DNA from: Psychromonas ossibalaenae ATCC BAA-1528
Lineage (GTDB): Bacteria > Pseudomonadota > Gammaproteobacteria > Enterobacterales > Psychromonadaceae
Direction of reading: 5' to 3'
DNA length: 64,000 nucleotides
Assembly: GCF_000381745.1 (NCBI RefSeq)
Contig: NZ_KB906967.1
Coordinates: forward strand, 62,001-126,000
Part shown: positions 35,881 through 44,206 of the stretch, one piece after another
Position numbering within the stretch: the first letter of the stretch is position 1
How the letters are laid out: the number at the start of each line of letters is the position of its first letter
Made by a program: the position numbers and the translations under genes
The notes under the pieces: generated by a model
Database searches by the model: none
Told to the model about the DNA's origin: nothing
What the model saw: only the letters and a program-made list of their open reading frames with translations

Positions 35881-37275
35881 TTATCCGTGATTGAACCCGG
35901 AAGACTCTTCTGAGTTACTGCCATGGACAACCGGGTTCCTGGCAAAAAAGGCGATACAGCGCTGCAGGTCATTAACCAGCAGATCGGCTTGATCGCGGCT
36001 GAAGCCGTGACGTACCAGAATACGCATAATAACCAGATCTTCCCGTTTGGGCGGCATTGCATAAGCGGCTATCTGCCAGCCGCGAGAACGAATTCGGTCT
36101 GACAAATCAAACAGGTTGAAACCCGGCTCAACACCTTCCTTCAAAGACCAGCTCATGGCCGGAATACCGCCGTGTCCGTCGTAGATGATATCGAACATAC
36201 CTAATTTTTCGATTTCAGCAGAAAGATAATGCGCAGTTTCGTAACAGGCATTATGAATCTTGCGGTAGCCTTCTTTACCTAAACGTAAAAAGTTATAGTA
36301 CTGCGCAACAATCTGCCCGCCGGGTCGAGAGAAATTCAGCGCAAAGCAGGGCATGTCTCCCCCCAGGTAATTAACGTGGAAGACCAGATCTTCGTGCAGC
36401 GCCGATGCATCACGCCATACTATCCAGCCGACACCTAATGGCGCCAGTCCGAATTTATGACCCGATGCATTAATAGACTTAACACGAGGCAGTCGAAAAT
36501 CCCATTCCAGTTCCGGCTCACAAAACGGGGCTAAAAATGCACCACTAGCGCCGTCTACGTGCATAGGAATATCTAAACCGGTATCTTTGTGCAGTTGATC
36601 CAGCGCCTCGTGAACCGCCTTAACCGGTTCATACTGGCAAGTAAAGGTAACACCCAGGGTGGGAATAACACCTATGGTGTTCTCATCACAACGCTTGATC
36701 ACTTCTTCGGCAGTCATAATTAAGCGGTCACCTTCCATAGGGATCTCACGTAACTCTATATCCCAATATCTTGCAAACTTATGCCAGCATACCTGTACAG
36801 GACCGCAGATCATGTTAGGTTTATCGGTTGGCTTACCCAGCGCTTTCATCTTTTCGCGCCAAGCCCACTTTAATGCCATGCCGCCGAGCATGGCGGCCTC
36901 ACTAGATCCGGTTGTAGAGCAGCCTAAGGTATTTTCTGCATCAGGTGAGTTCCAAAGATCTGCAAGCATATGGGTGCAGCGTGCTTCAATTTCAGCAGTT
37001 TGCGGATACTCATCTTTATCGATCATATTCTTGTCGATACACTCATCCATCAGTTTGTGAACTTCATCCTCTATCCATGTCTGGCAGAACGTCGCCATAT
37101 TCTGACGTGAATTACCGTCCATCATTAACTCATCATGAACCACTTGATAAGCATGACGAGGGTCATGTTCATTTTCCGGCATTTTATACTTGGGCATTGA
37201 TAAAGAAAGGTCGTGTGATGAATAGACATCATCAAGCAGGTCATCTCTAACTGAGTCTTTTGCATGAAGCGGCAT
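35881..37275 (-). CDS. gad: Glutamate decarboxylase
   Basis: The enzyme turns glutamate into GABA while consuming a proton, using PLP. I start at the ATG at 37275, which has AGGAG nearby and gives 464 residues, almost equal to E. coli GadA/B (466). Visible parts are [20 protein letters not shown], the cofactor-contact region [13 protein letters not shown], and the PLP-lysine stretch [17 protein letters not shown]. The C-terminal tail keeps a histidine, important in E. coli for acid-dependent closure. No glutamate/GABA antiporter gene (gadC) is adjacent, so an acid-resistance role is not shown by context; GABA metabolism is also possible. Confidence 0.92.
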   Translation of the reverse strand: MPLHAKDSVRDDLLDDVYSSHDLSLSMPKYKMPENEHDPRHAYQVVHDELMMDGNSRQNMATFCQTWIEDEVHKLMDECIDKNMIDKDEYPQTAEIEARCTHMLADLWNSPDAENTLGCSTTGSSEAAMLGGMALKWAWREKMKALGKPTDKPNMICGPVQVCWHKFARYWDIELREIPMEGDRLIMTAEEVIKRCDENTIGVIPTLGVTFTCQYEPVKAVHEALDQLHKDTGLDIPMHVDGASGAFLAPFCEPELEWDFRLPRVKSINASGHKFGLAPLGVGWIVWRDASALHEDLVFHVNYLGGDMPCFALNFSRPGGQIVAQYYNFLRLGKEGYRKIHNACYETAHYLSAEIEKLGMFDIIYDGHGGIPAMSWSLKEGVEPGFNLFDLSDRIRSRGWQIAAYAMPPKREDLVIMRILVRHGFSRDQADLLVNDLQRCIAFFARNPVVHGSNSEESSGFNHG

Positions 37276-37589
37276 TGAGTTTACTCCTGTGAATTTACGG
37301 TAATAACGTATAGCGATTGTTATTAATATCAACGATAAAAAAATAGAACATAAAAATTAACTCTACTCTTTTTCTTTATAAATTCATTGAGTATGTCCAC
37401 AAATGCAGCAATATATTAGACGCCACAGCCAATTAGTCAAAATAAAATCAACCAAAATAGTCAACCTGCATATATTAACCGTCTGGGCCTTCAGTTTGGA
37501 GTTTTCAGAAAAACATTAAGATTAAAAAGCAGTCCCGGACGGAACTGCATTAAGGTATGATCCGGCTTTTTCTACTACAGGCAGTATTT
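37276..37589. other. Upstream region of gad
   Basis: Some 310 bases without a gene. The gad ribosome site is at its left end. A small hairpin with GCAGT...ACTGC arms lies at 37529-37548. No clear promoter or operator is recognised. Confidence 0.35.
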
Positions 37590-37750
37590 ATACCAATCGC
37601 ACTAATTATCCAACCTATTATGCTGGTTAAAGTAGGCGCTACCTTCGTTATTGATTTTGTAATTAGAATAACTAATTACGGCAATCAATGCCTCGTGATC
37701 ACCAATTTTTACTACACCTAAACAGGCCATCTATTTAGTGTGATTGGTAT
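37590..37750. mobile_element. MITE-like inverted-repeat element
   Basis: ATACCAATCGCACTAA (37590-37605) and TTAGTGTGATTGGTAT (37735-37750) are terminal inverted repeats with 15 of 16 positions matching, enclosing 129 bases with no coding capacity. The right end supplies the last base of the GGDEF-EAL stop codon. ATACCAATC-ended elements of this size are common in marine gammaproteobacteria as I recall; the copy number here is unknown. Confidence 0.65.
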
Positions 37751-39531
37751 TAACCGTTACTCACTTCATAGAGCACAAACTTCCGGGGAGAAGCACTATT
37801 GTACGATGCTAAGTAATTATCCATTTCATCAAACGGGATTGGTTTACTGAAAAAATAACCCTGGGCATAATCACAATCGAGATTTTCTAAGTACTCAAGC
37901 TGCTTTTCTGTTTCTACACCTTCAGCTATTACTTTTAAATTCAGCCCGTGCGCCATCGCTACCGTTGCTTTTATCAATGTCTGATCAGATGGAGAAGTTG
38001 TTATGTCGTCAACAAAGCTTTTATCAATTTTCAGCACATTAAATGGAAATTTTCGTAAATAGCTAAGTGAAGAATAACCCGTACCAAAATCGTCCATCGC
38101 AATATTTACATCTAGTTCACTTAACCTTTTAAGCGCATCCTCAATATGCTGCCCGCCCATCAAGACACCTTCTGTGATCTCTAATTCCAAGCATCCCCCT
38201 GAAGAAAAATGCTTTTTAATAGTATTTTCAATATAGTTTATTAGATTTGGATCTCTAAACTGACGCGGTGACAAGTTGACCGCGACAGTTAAGTCCGGAT
38301 CATATTTCTGCTGCCATTTTGCTGTATCGCGCATCGCTTCGTTTAAAACAAACTCCCCTAACGGCACAATTAAACTATTCTGCTCGGCGATGGGGATAAA
38401 TTCAGCAGGAGAAACATTACCTAATACAGGATTACACCAGCGCAGGAGAGCCTCTGTTCCGGTAAATTTATTATTACTAATATTAATTTTGGGCTGGTAG
38501 TAGACAGTAAATTCATTTCGCTCAAGGGCGCCGTGTATTTCGTTTTCCAAATTTAGCCTACGCGATATCTCTGCATTCATTTTATCTGTAAAATAAGAAT
38601 AGGTATTTCGTCCAACTTCTTTAGATTGATACATAGCAGAATCAGATTTACAAAGCAGTGTCGTCCCAATTTCACCATCATCAGGAAACATCGATACACC
38701 AATGCTGACCGTCAAGGTTAATTCGCGACTGTCAATAATGTATGGGACTCTAAATTGACGGATCAATTTTTCAGCTATCATGCTTACAGCCGAAACTTCA
38801 AAAATACCGCCTAAAACAACAACAAACTCATCCCCTCCAAGCCTGGCTACTGTATCATAGCTGCGAATTTCGGAAGATATCCGCTTTGCCATCTGACATA
38901 AAATGTTATCACCGGCTTCATGGCCAAGGGTATCATTTACTTTTTTAAAGTAATCTATGTCAATAAACAGAATAGCAACTTTATTATTTTTACGTTTAGC
39001 CTCATCAATAAGCTGAGTTAAACGTTCCAACATTAAAATTCGATTAGGCAAACCAGTTAACCCGTCAAATAATGCCTGCTTTTTAAGTTTATTCTCTGAA
39101 ACTTTGCGCTTGCCAATTTCATAGCGTAAACGTTCATTGATATTTTCCAGCTGCTTGGTGCGCTTCTGCACACGCGTATCAAGCTGAGCATTTAAGGATT
39201 TGAGTTCTTTGTCTGTTTGTTCAAGTTTTATGACACTCGGCAGCCATCGGTAAAAACCAATTGCCACGAATAACAGGCCGAATAACGTTCCAACCACTTT
39301 CTCTAGAAACGCTTCAATTTCAGTATCACCAATAATTACAAAATGATTCAATTGCGGGAAATTATCCGTAATATCGATCAACATACCGAAAAAAAGCAGG
39401 AAAAAGCCAACTAGAATATATTTAGATCCCGGCAGCTGAAGGGCACGTTTAATCCCCATGTTATAGGTTAATACCCATAAGATGATGCCGGCAAATACGG
39501 CACCAAAAGATTCCATTATAATATCACTCAC
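37750..39531 (-). CDS. Membrane GGDEF-EAL cyclic di-GMP protein
   Basis: The 593-residue protein has three or so N-terminal helices (about residues 8-110), a coiled segment, a GGDEF domain and an EAL domain. The cyclase motif is intact (ARLGGDEFVV) with RSYD five residues before it as inhibition site. The phosphodiesterase motif TEALLRW and later AVNLSPRQFRDP, LEITEGVLM, MDDFGTGYSSLSYLRKFP and VIAEGVET are also intact, so both activities are possible. The start is a GTG at 39531 behind a G-rich ribosome site; the next in-frame ATG is five codons on. The stop codon abuts a MITE-like element. Confidence 0.9.
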   Translation of the reverse strand: MSDIIMESFGAVFAGIILWVLTYNMGIKRALQLPGSKYILVGFFLLFFGMLIDITDNFPQLNHFVIIGDTEIEAFLEKVVGTLFGLLFVAIGFYRWLPSVIKLEQTDKELKSLNAQLDTRVQKRTKQLENINERLRYEIGKRKVSENKLKKQALFDGLTGLPNRILMLERLTQLIDEAKRKNNKVAILFIDIDYFKKVNDTLGHEAGDNILCQMAKRISSEIRSYDTVARLGGDEFVVVLGGIFEVSAVSMIAEKLIRQFRVPYIIDSRELTLTVSIGVSMFPDDGEIGTTLLCKSDSAMYQSKEVGRNTYSYFTDKMNAEISRRLNLENEIHGALERNEFTVYYQPKINISNNKFTGTEALLRWCNPVLGNVSPAEFIPIAEQNSLIVPLGEFVLNEAMRDTAKWQQKYDPDLTVAVNLSPRQFRDPNLINYIENTIKKHFSSGGCLELEITEGVLMGGQHIEDALKRLSELDVNIAMDDFGTGYSSLSYLRKFPFNVLKIDKSFVDDITTSPSDQTLIKATVAMAHGLNLKVIAEGVETEKQLEYLENLDCDYAQGYFFSKPIPFDEMDNYLASYNSASPRKFVLYEVSNG

Positions 39532-40074
39532 AACTCACCCCCTTAGTAGGAATGTAAGTAAGACGGCAGGACAGCCGAACCTTTAAAGAAAAAAATACTG
39601 ATACCTTCTTTACATATTAGGTTCACTCCTAAATATAACTATTACCTTCTATTACACCACTCTGTATTTAGTATAGTTATTTCCCTGCTTTACCTCCTGC
39701 CACCTCAACGAATACGTTATGCCTTACTCTGCATTCTGCATTCTGCGTATAACAAGAGCAGATTCTGCTTCCATAACAAGTGACCTCTATTGATTTTACC
39801 GTTATCGGCAGTTTGGTACCGGGCTGGATTAATGTCCGGCCAACGGCAGCTTTCGGCAATGATTCCGTTGGCAGGGACTACGAGGGATTACAGAGCGAAC
39901 AGCTCATTATCATCAAGCTGGCAGTGAGTATCATTAGAATTTTGAGTTTGAATTGGAAGGATCACGCCTGAATAACACTTATTGCGGATAATGAATTGAA
40001 AAAACTGAACACCCAAACCATTTTTATCATACCGCCATGATTAAAATAGGTTTCTCAGCTTATCTTTAACGGTA
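39532..40074. other. Long region without a confident gene
   Basis: About 540 bases. A plus-strand frame of 63 codons (39780-39971) opposes a minus-strand frame of 60 codons (39677-39859), neither with a good ribosome site or known family. A heptamer CATTCTG-like tandem lies near 39731. The segment from 39780 to 39960 is less A+T-rich than its surroundings and may be gene debris, but nothing can be named. Confidence 0.3.
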
Positions 40075-40959
40075 TTACGCGGCACTTCCTTTGGGCGTCA
40101 TATTAAAATGACGCTTGAATTCCCGGCTGAATTGAGAGGTACTGCTGTAACCTACTGAATGAGCGGCCTCATTCACGCGCAGCCCTTCCAGTTGAATCAA
40201 CTCTTTGGCTTTATTTAAGCGCACTTTTTTTAAATACTGCAGTGGCGACTCTAAGGTTACTTTACGAAAAGCTGAATGAAATGCAGATATGCTCATATTC
40301 GCTTCTTCGGCCAGATGCTGAACCGTTAATCCATCAGCATAAGAACGGTGCATTTTATTCAACGCTTTGGCCACTCTTGCGTATTGTCCATCATGGTGTG
40401 CTAAATTAAATAATACATGCCCTTCAGAGCCGGTAAGTACTCGATAGACAATCTCATTTATTAAAGATTCCCCTAACATTTTTGTATCCAGATCACTGTG
40501 CAGTGCAAGCATTAATCGTTTACAACTATCAAGCATATCATCGGCCATTTTTACCGACGTTAACCCAAATCCATCCTGGTTTGCGCTGCGTGGCACTTGA
40601 AAATCTGCAGCTTCAAGTTCATTCACTAAGCGATGAAGTAAAGTGGAATCAACATTAATAGTTAAACCCAGTAATGGTTCATTATCTTCAGGAAAGGCTT
40701 CGCACTCTAACGGCATGGGGACACCAACGACCAGATAATCATCCGGCCCATAATTCACTGGTTGATTACCAATATGAATTTGCTTATGCCCTTGCCCCAA
40801 TACAATAATGCCCGACTGATAAACAAAAGGCTGACGCTGATTGCCTTTGCTGCTGCGGTAAAAGTATACGCCGGAAACCGCCGTTTCTTTTATACCCTCA
40901 AGCTCGTTGAGATTGTAACGATCCGCATAGATCTGCATCAAATCACCAAGTGAATTCAT
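40075..40959 (-). CDS. yqhC: AraC family regulator, YqhC-like
   Basis: The 294-residue protein has an AraC-type N-terminal cupin domain (GVYFYRSSKGNQRQPFVYQS, GIIVLGQGHKQIHIG, YLVVGVPMPLECEA) and a C-terminal double helix-turn-helix (LTVQHLAEEANMSISAFHSA, VNEAAHSVGYSSTSQFSREF). Similarity and divergent placement next to yqhD match E. coli YqhC, which activates yqhD in response to aldehydes such as glyoxal. The inter-gene region of about 200 bases should hold its site. Confidence 0.85.
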   Translation of the reverse strand: MNSLGDLMQIYADRYNLNELEGIKETAVSGVYFYRSSKGNQRQPFVYQSGIIVLGQGHKQIHIGNQPVNYGPDDYLVVGVPMPLECEAFPEDNEPLLGLTINVDSTLLHRLVNELEAADFQVPRSANQDGFGLTSVKMADDMLDSCKRLMLALHSDLDTKMLGESLINEIVYRVLTGSEGHVLFNLAHHDGQYARVAKALNKMHRSYADGLTVQHLAEEANMSISAFHSAFRKVTLESPLQYLKKVRLNKAKELIQLEGLRVNEAAHSVGYSSTSQFSREFKRHFNMTPKGSAA

Positions 40960-41092
40960 TTTTTATTCCTTTTGTACTCAGATCACATCTGTTTAACTCT
41001 GCTTTCAAAAATACAGACAATTGTAGAAATAGGCAACAAAAATAGATTAATCAACCTTTTTAACTGCACACAACAAGACTAATATGCACTTA

Positions 41093-41119
41093 TTGAAATT
41101 ACAGACTCTAACATATAAT
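41093..41119 (+). promoter_or_regulatory. Candidate yqhD promoter
   Basis: TTGAAA (41093-41098) and TATAAT (41114-41119) are good sigma-70 boxes but only 15 bases apart, shorter than ideal. Such a poor spacer would suit an activator-dependent promoter. The yqhD start follows 38 bases later. Confidence 0.4.
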
Positions 41120-41157
41120 CAGGGTTTATCTCCTTTACAAAGAAATGAGGCCAAACA

Positions 41158-42306
41158 ATGAAATTCTCTTACGTTAATCCTACACAAATCCATTTTGGCC
41201 AAGGTCAAATCGCAGCAATCACTGCATCTATTCCAAAAAGCCAAAAAGTTTTGATGATTTACGGCGGTGGTTCAATCAAAAAAAATGGAGTTTATGATCA
41301 AGCTGCAGCTGCATTGGCGGATCATTCCTGGATTGAGTTCTCAGGTGTTGAACCAAACCCAACGGTTGAGACATTAGATAAAGCCGTCGCTATCGCAAAA
41401 GCTGAGAACATAGGTTACATTCTTGCTGTTGGCGGCGGATCTGTGATTGACGGTTCAAAATATGTGGCGGCAGCTGCAAAGTACGATGGTAACGGCTGGG
41501 ATATTCTGCTTGGTAAACATACTGTAACAGAAGCTATCCCGCTCGGTGCAATTTTAACCCTGCCGGCAACAGGCTCAGAATCAAACTCTGGTGCAGTGAT
41601 CACCCAAAAAGCAACACAGACAAAATTACCGTTCATGACGCCGATGGTACAGCCAAAGTTTGCAGTGCTTGATCCTGACTCAATGAAAACATTACCTGAA
41701 CGCCAGCTGATTAACGGCTTAGTTGATGCTTGGGTACATACCTGTGAGCAGTACCTGACAACACCTGCTGGTGCAATGGTACAGGACGGCTACGCTGAAA
41801 CCCTGCTTCGTAACTTGCTGACGCTTGGCGCTCAATATAACAATCGTGATAATAATGAGTGGCGTTCAAACCTGATGTGGACAGCAAATCAAGCCTTAAA
41901 CGGTTTAATTGGTACAGGTGTTCCTCAAGACTGGGCCACACACATGATAGGCCATGAATTGACCGCGCTTTACCATGTTGATCACGCTCGCTCTCTGTCT
42001 ATTATTCAGCCGTCACTGCTTCGAAACCAGATTGAAGTAAAACGTGCAAAACTGGAACAATTAGGTAAAAACGTATTTGCTTTAGAAGCATCTGATGATT
42101 TAGCAGAGCGCACTATTACTGAAATAGAAAGCTTCTACCACAGCTTAAACTCACCAACTCAGTTAACAGAACATGGTGATGACAAACAATCAGCGATTAA
42201 CGACGTTATTAAACAGCTTGAAGCACACGGTATGGTGGCACTAGGTGAAAATCAGGCAATTACGCTTGAGGTATCACGTCAGATTCTTGAAGATGCCGTT
42301 AAGTAA
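41158..42306 (+). CDS. yqhD: NADPH-dependent aldehyde/alcohol dehydrogenase YqhD
   Basis: The 382-residue protein is an iron-containing-type alcohol dehydrogenase aligning by eye along its length with E. coli YqhD. The nucleotide site GGGSIKKNGVYDQ, AVGGGSVIDGSKY, the LPATGSESNSGAVI loop, metal ligands in GLVDAWVHTCEQY and GHELTALYHVDHARSLSI are all present. It reduces short-chain and toxic aldehydes with NADPH in the cytoplasm. A GAGG ribosome site lies seven bases before the ATG. Divergent from its presumed activator gene yqhC. Confidence 0.93.
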   Translation: MKFSYVNPTQIHFGQGQIAAITASIPKSQKVLMIYGGGSIKKNGVYDQAAAALADHSWIEFSGVEPNPTVETLDKAVAIAKAENIGYILAVGGGSVIDGSKYVAAAAKYDGNGWDILLGKHTVTEAIPLGAILTLPATGSESNSGAVITQKATQTKLPFMTPMVQPKFAVLDPDSMKTLPERQLINGLVDAWVHTCEQYLTTPAGAMVQDGYAETLLRNLLTLGAQYNNRDNNEWRSNLMWTANQALNGLIGTGVPQDWATHMIGHELTALYHVDHARSLSIIQPSLLRNQIEVKRAKLEQLGKNVFALEASDDLAERTITEIESFYHSLNSPTQLTEHGDDKQSAINDVIKQLEAHGMVALGENQAITLEVSRQILEDAVK

Positions 42307-42613
42307 CAGCATTAAGCTTAATTAGAAAAATCAGCAAGGAACTACCCGTATAATTAGTTTGCCGGGTCTTTTCCTGCTGATAGTCATTCTTAATCATCAT
42401 GGTTTCCAAATTGCTGCACCACTGCATCCATACCTTTTTATCATAGCGTTATGATTTTTAAATGTGTAACGAGCCCCTGCCTTTACAAGATTAAAAATAC
42501 AGAGCTAGAGCGCAATAATTAATTAAATACCCAATAGTTACCCAGCAATATTTGCCATAGCAGCAGGTTATATGTAAATCTGCAGCTGCTTAGAATCAAA
42601 CAGGTATTTAGCT
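42307..42613. other. Region between yqhD and the AraC-CBM21 gene
   Basis: About 300 bases without a gene. Apart from the hairpin at 42331-42380 it is A+T-rich and featureless. No clear promoter for the downstream gene is recognised. Confidence 0.4.
42331..42380 (+). terminator. Long imperfect hairpin downstream of yqhD
   Basis: TCAGCAAGGAACTACCCG (42331-42348) pairs imperfectly with CGGGTCTTTTCCTGCTGA (42363-42380). No T-run follows. It starts 24 bases after yqhD and probably ends or protects its transcript. Confidence 0.5.
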
Positions 42614-44074
42614 TTGAGTGACAATAAAGAATTCAGCGCCCTACTCGCACAGCATTTAGGCAGTACGCATTTTCTAATCGGTAATCAGCGCTGGCATATT
42701 AAAGAGCTGCTCAGCGTGCAGAACATATTGTTATGCAATGCCTCCTCATTAAATGAAGGCCTGTTATGGTGGAGTAAATCCCTGTCTTTATTTGATCGAA
42801 CTCTGTATGTTGAAAGCAAAAACGGCAGTGGTTTTTTATCTCTGACTTTCCGTACTCACGGCAATATTTCGCTACCTGCTCTGGCTTATTCTAGTGCGCA
42901 GAACCTGCTTACACTGCTTGGCCGCTTTACGGAGTTTCACCATAGCTGGATCCAGACTAAATCACATAATTTCCCTCAGCTAAGAAACGAATTCGGCAGC
43001 GGTTTAAAGATTCACTTTGACCTGCGGGAGGTTAATGTTAAAGCGTTACCTGAGCAGAATATGTTCAAGCTTGCCAGGCAGGTATTTGTTATGCTCCAGA
43101 AGCAGAGCATTGAAAAAGAAGACCTGAGTTACCGGCTAAAAAAGCATATCCGTGATCATATCGATTCACCGTTACGTTTACCTGATCTAGCCAGAAGCAT
43201 GGGATTATCGGCAAGAACCCTGCAGCGAAGACTGCAGGATAAACAGTTAAATTTTTCTACTTTGATTGAGAATGAAAAAAAGACCGTTGCCCTGCGCCTG
43301 CTCGCTGATACTGATTTAAATACCAGCTCAATTGCGGCCCAGCTTGGTTATGATGACTCATCTAATTTTCATCGTGCCTTTCGTAAATGGTATGCATTTA
43401 CGCCGCAAAATTATCGCGAACAGTGTATCAATAACCGCACTCTGCAGAAAAATAATCCCATCCGTTTACATTACGCCACTTGGAATGACCATAATCAGCA
43501 CAAAAAACAGGGGCAAGTCTGGCTTGAAGTAGACAATATTGCATTTGAGAAAAGCGTCAGCGTGGAATGTCTCGACCGAGACGGGGTATGGCGCCATTAC
43601 CCGGCTTTCTTTGAATACTTTTTAAGTAAAGGAACAGAGCTGTGGTCTACAGCAAACCTGCCTGTTGCAGGCCCGCTTAGATTCAAATTATATTATGAAA
43701 TCAACGGCAGTAAGTTCATAAATGATAACCACCAGCATAATTATGTAGTAAACGAAGGTATTTTAATCGGACAGCCTTTAATCGTACTTCCGACCATGAT
43801 TATTGTTCATGAAGGCGGTGGATTTCGGATTGTCATCGAACTTGTGTGTAAGAGAGCTGATATAGATAAAATCGACTGTATTATTGATCATCACAACAGC
43901 AGCGGTATAAAAATGCACAAAACCAGTGAAAAAAATAATTATGTTTCCTGGTCGCTGTCGACTCATTTAGACAGTCTTCCAAAACGCTGTTTCTTCAAAT
44001 TACACACCTTAGATCAACAGGAACTGTACTGTGATAACTACCAGAACGGTTACATTTTCACGCTTCCTAGATAG
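42614..44074 (+). CDS. AraC-type regulator with CBM21-like carbohydrate-binding domain
   Basis: The 486-residue protein starts at TTG (no better in-frame start exists). Residues 1-165 are an unassigned N-terminal domain. Residues about 175-268 are an AraC double helix-turn-helix (LRLPDLARSMGLSARTLQRR, NTSSIAAQLGYDDSSNFHRA, KWYAFTPQNYRE). Residues 283-380 look like a CBM21 starch/glycogen-binding module: GQVWLEVDNIAFEKSVSVE, a WRHY strand, LRFKLYYEINGSKF and DNHQHNYVV. The last 100 residues may be a second, decayed copy (FFKLHTLDQQELYCDNYQNG). The adjacent alpha-amylase gene supports regulation by, or binding to, alpha-glucan. Such a fusion is unusual. Confidence 0.75.
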   Translation: MSDNKEFSALLAQHLGSTHFLIGNQRWHIKELLSVQNILLCNASSLNEGLLWWSKSLSLFDRTLYVESKNGSGFLSLTFRTHGNISLPALAYSSAQNLLTLLGRFTEFHHSWIQTKSHNFPQLRNEFGSGLKIHFDLREVNVKALPEQNMFKLARQVFVMLQKQSIEKEDLSYRLKKHIRDHIDSPLRLPDLARSMGLSARTLQRRLQDKQLNFSTLIENEKKTVALRLLADTDLNTSSIAAQLGYDDSSNFHRAFRKWYAFTPQNYREQCINNRTLQKNNPIRLHYATWNDHNQHKKQGQVWLEVDNIAFEKSVSVECLDRDGVWRHYPAFFEYFLSKGTELWSTANLPVAGPLRFKLYYEINGSKFINDNHQHNYVVNEGILIGQPLIVLPTMIIVHEGGGFRIVIELVCKRADIDKIDCIIDHHNSSGIKMHKTSEKNNYVSWSLSTHLDSLPKRCFFKLHTLDQQELYCDNYQNGYIFTLPR

Positions 44075-44206
44075 TACAAATGCTGTACAGCTCAAACTAA
44101 ATCAAGACTGACACCATCTGACCATTAATATGGCGTAAAGTGACACTCAAATTTTTGATTATCTCCTCTATTGTCTAGCCCACACATATTCATGGAGAGA
44201 GTAAAA

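Noticed and set aside
39677-39971. Opposing 60- and 63-codon frames
   Set aside because: No ribosome site, no known family and mutual overlap; reported only as an unexplained region.
40975-40995. CAGATCACATC near the yqhC start
   Set aside because: Half-site only; the partner arm does not fit TGTGA.
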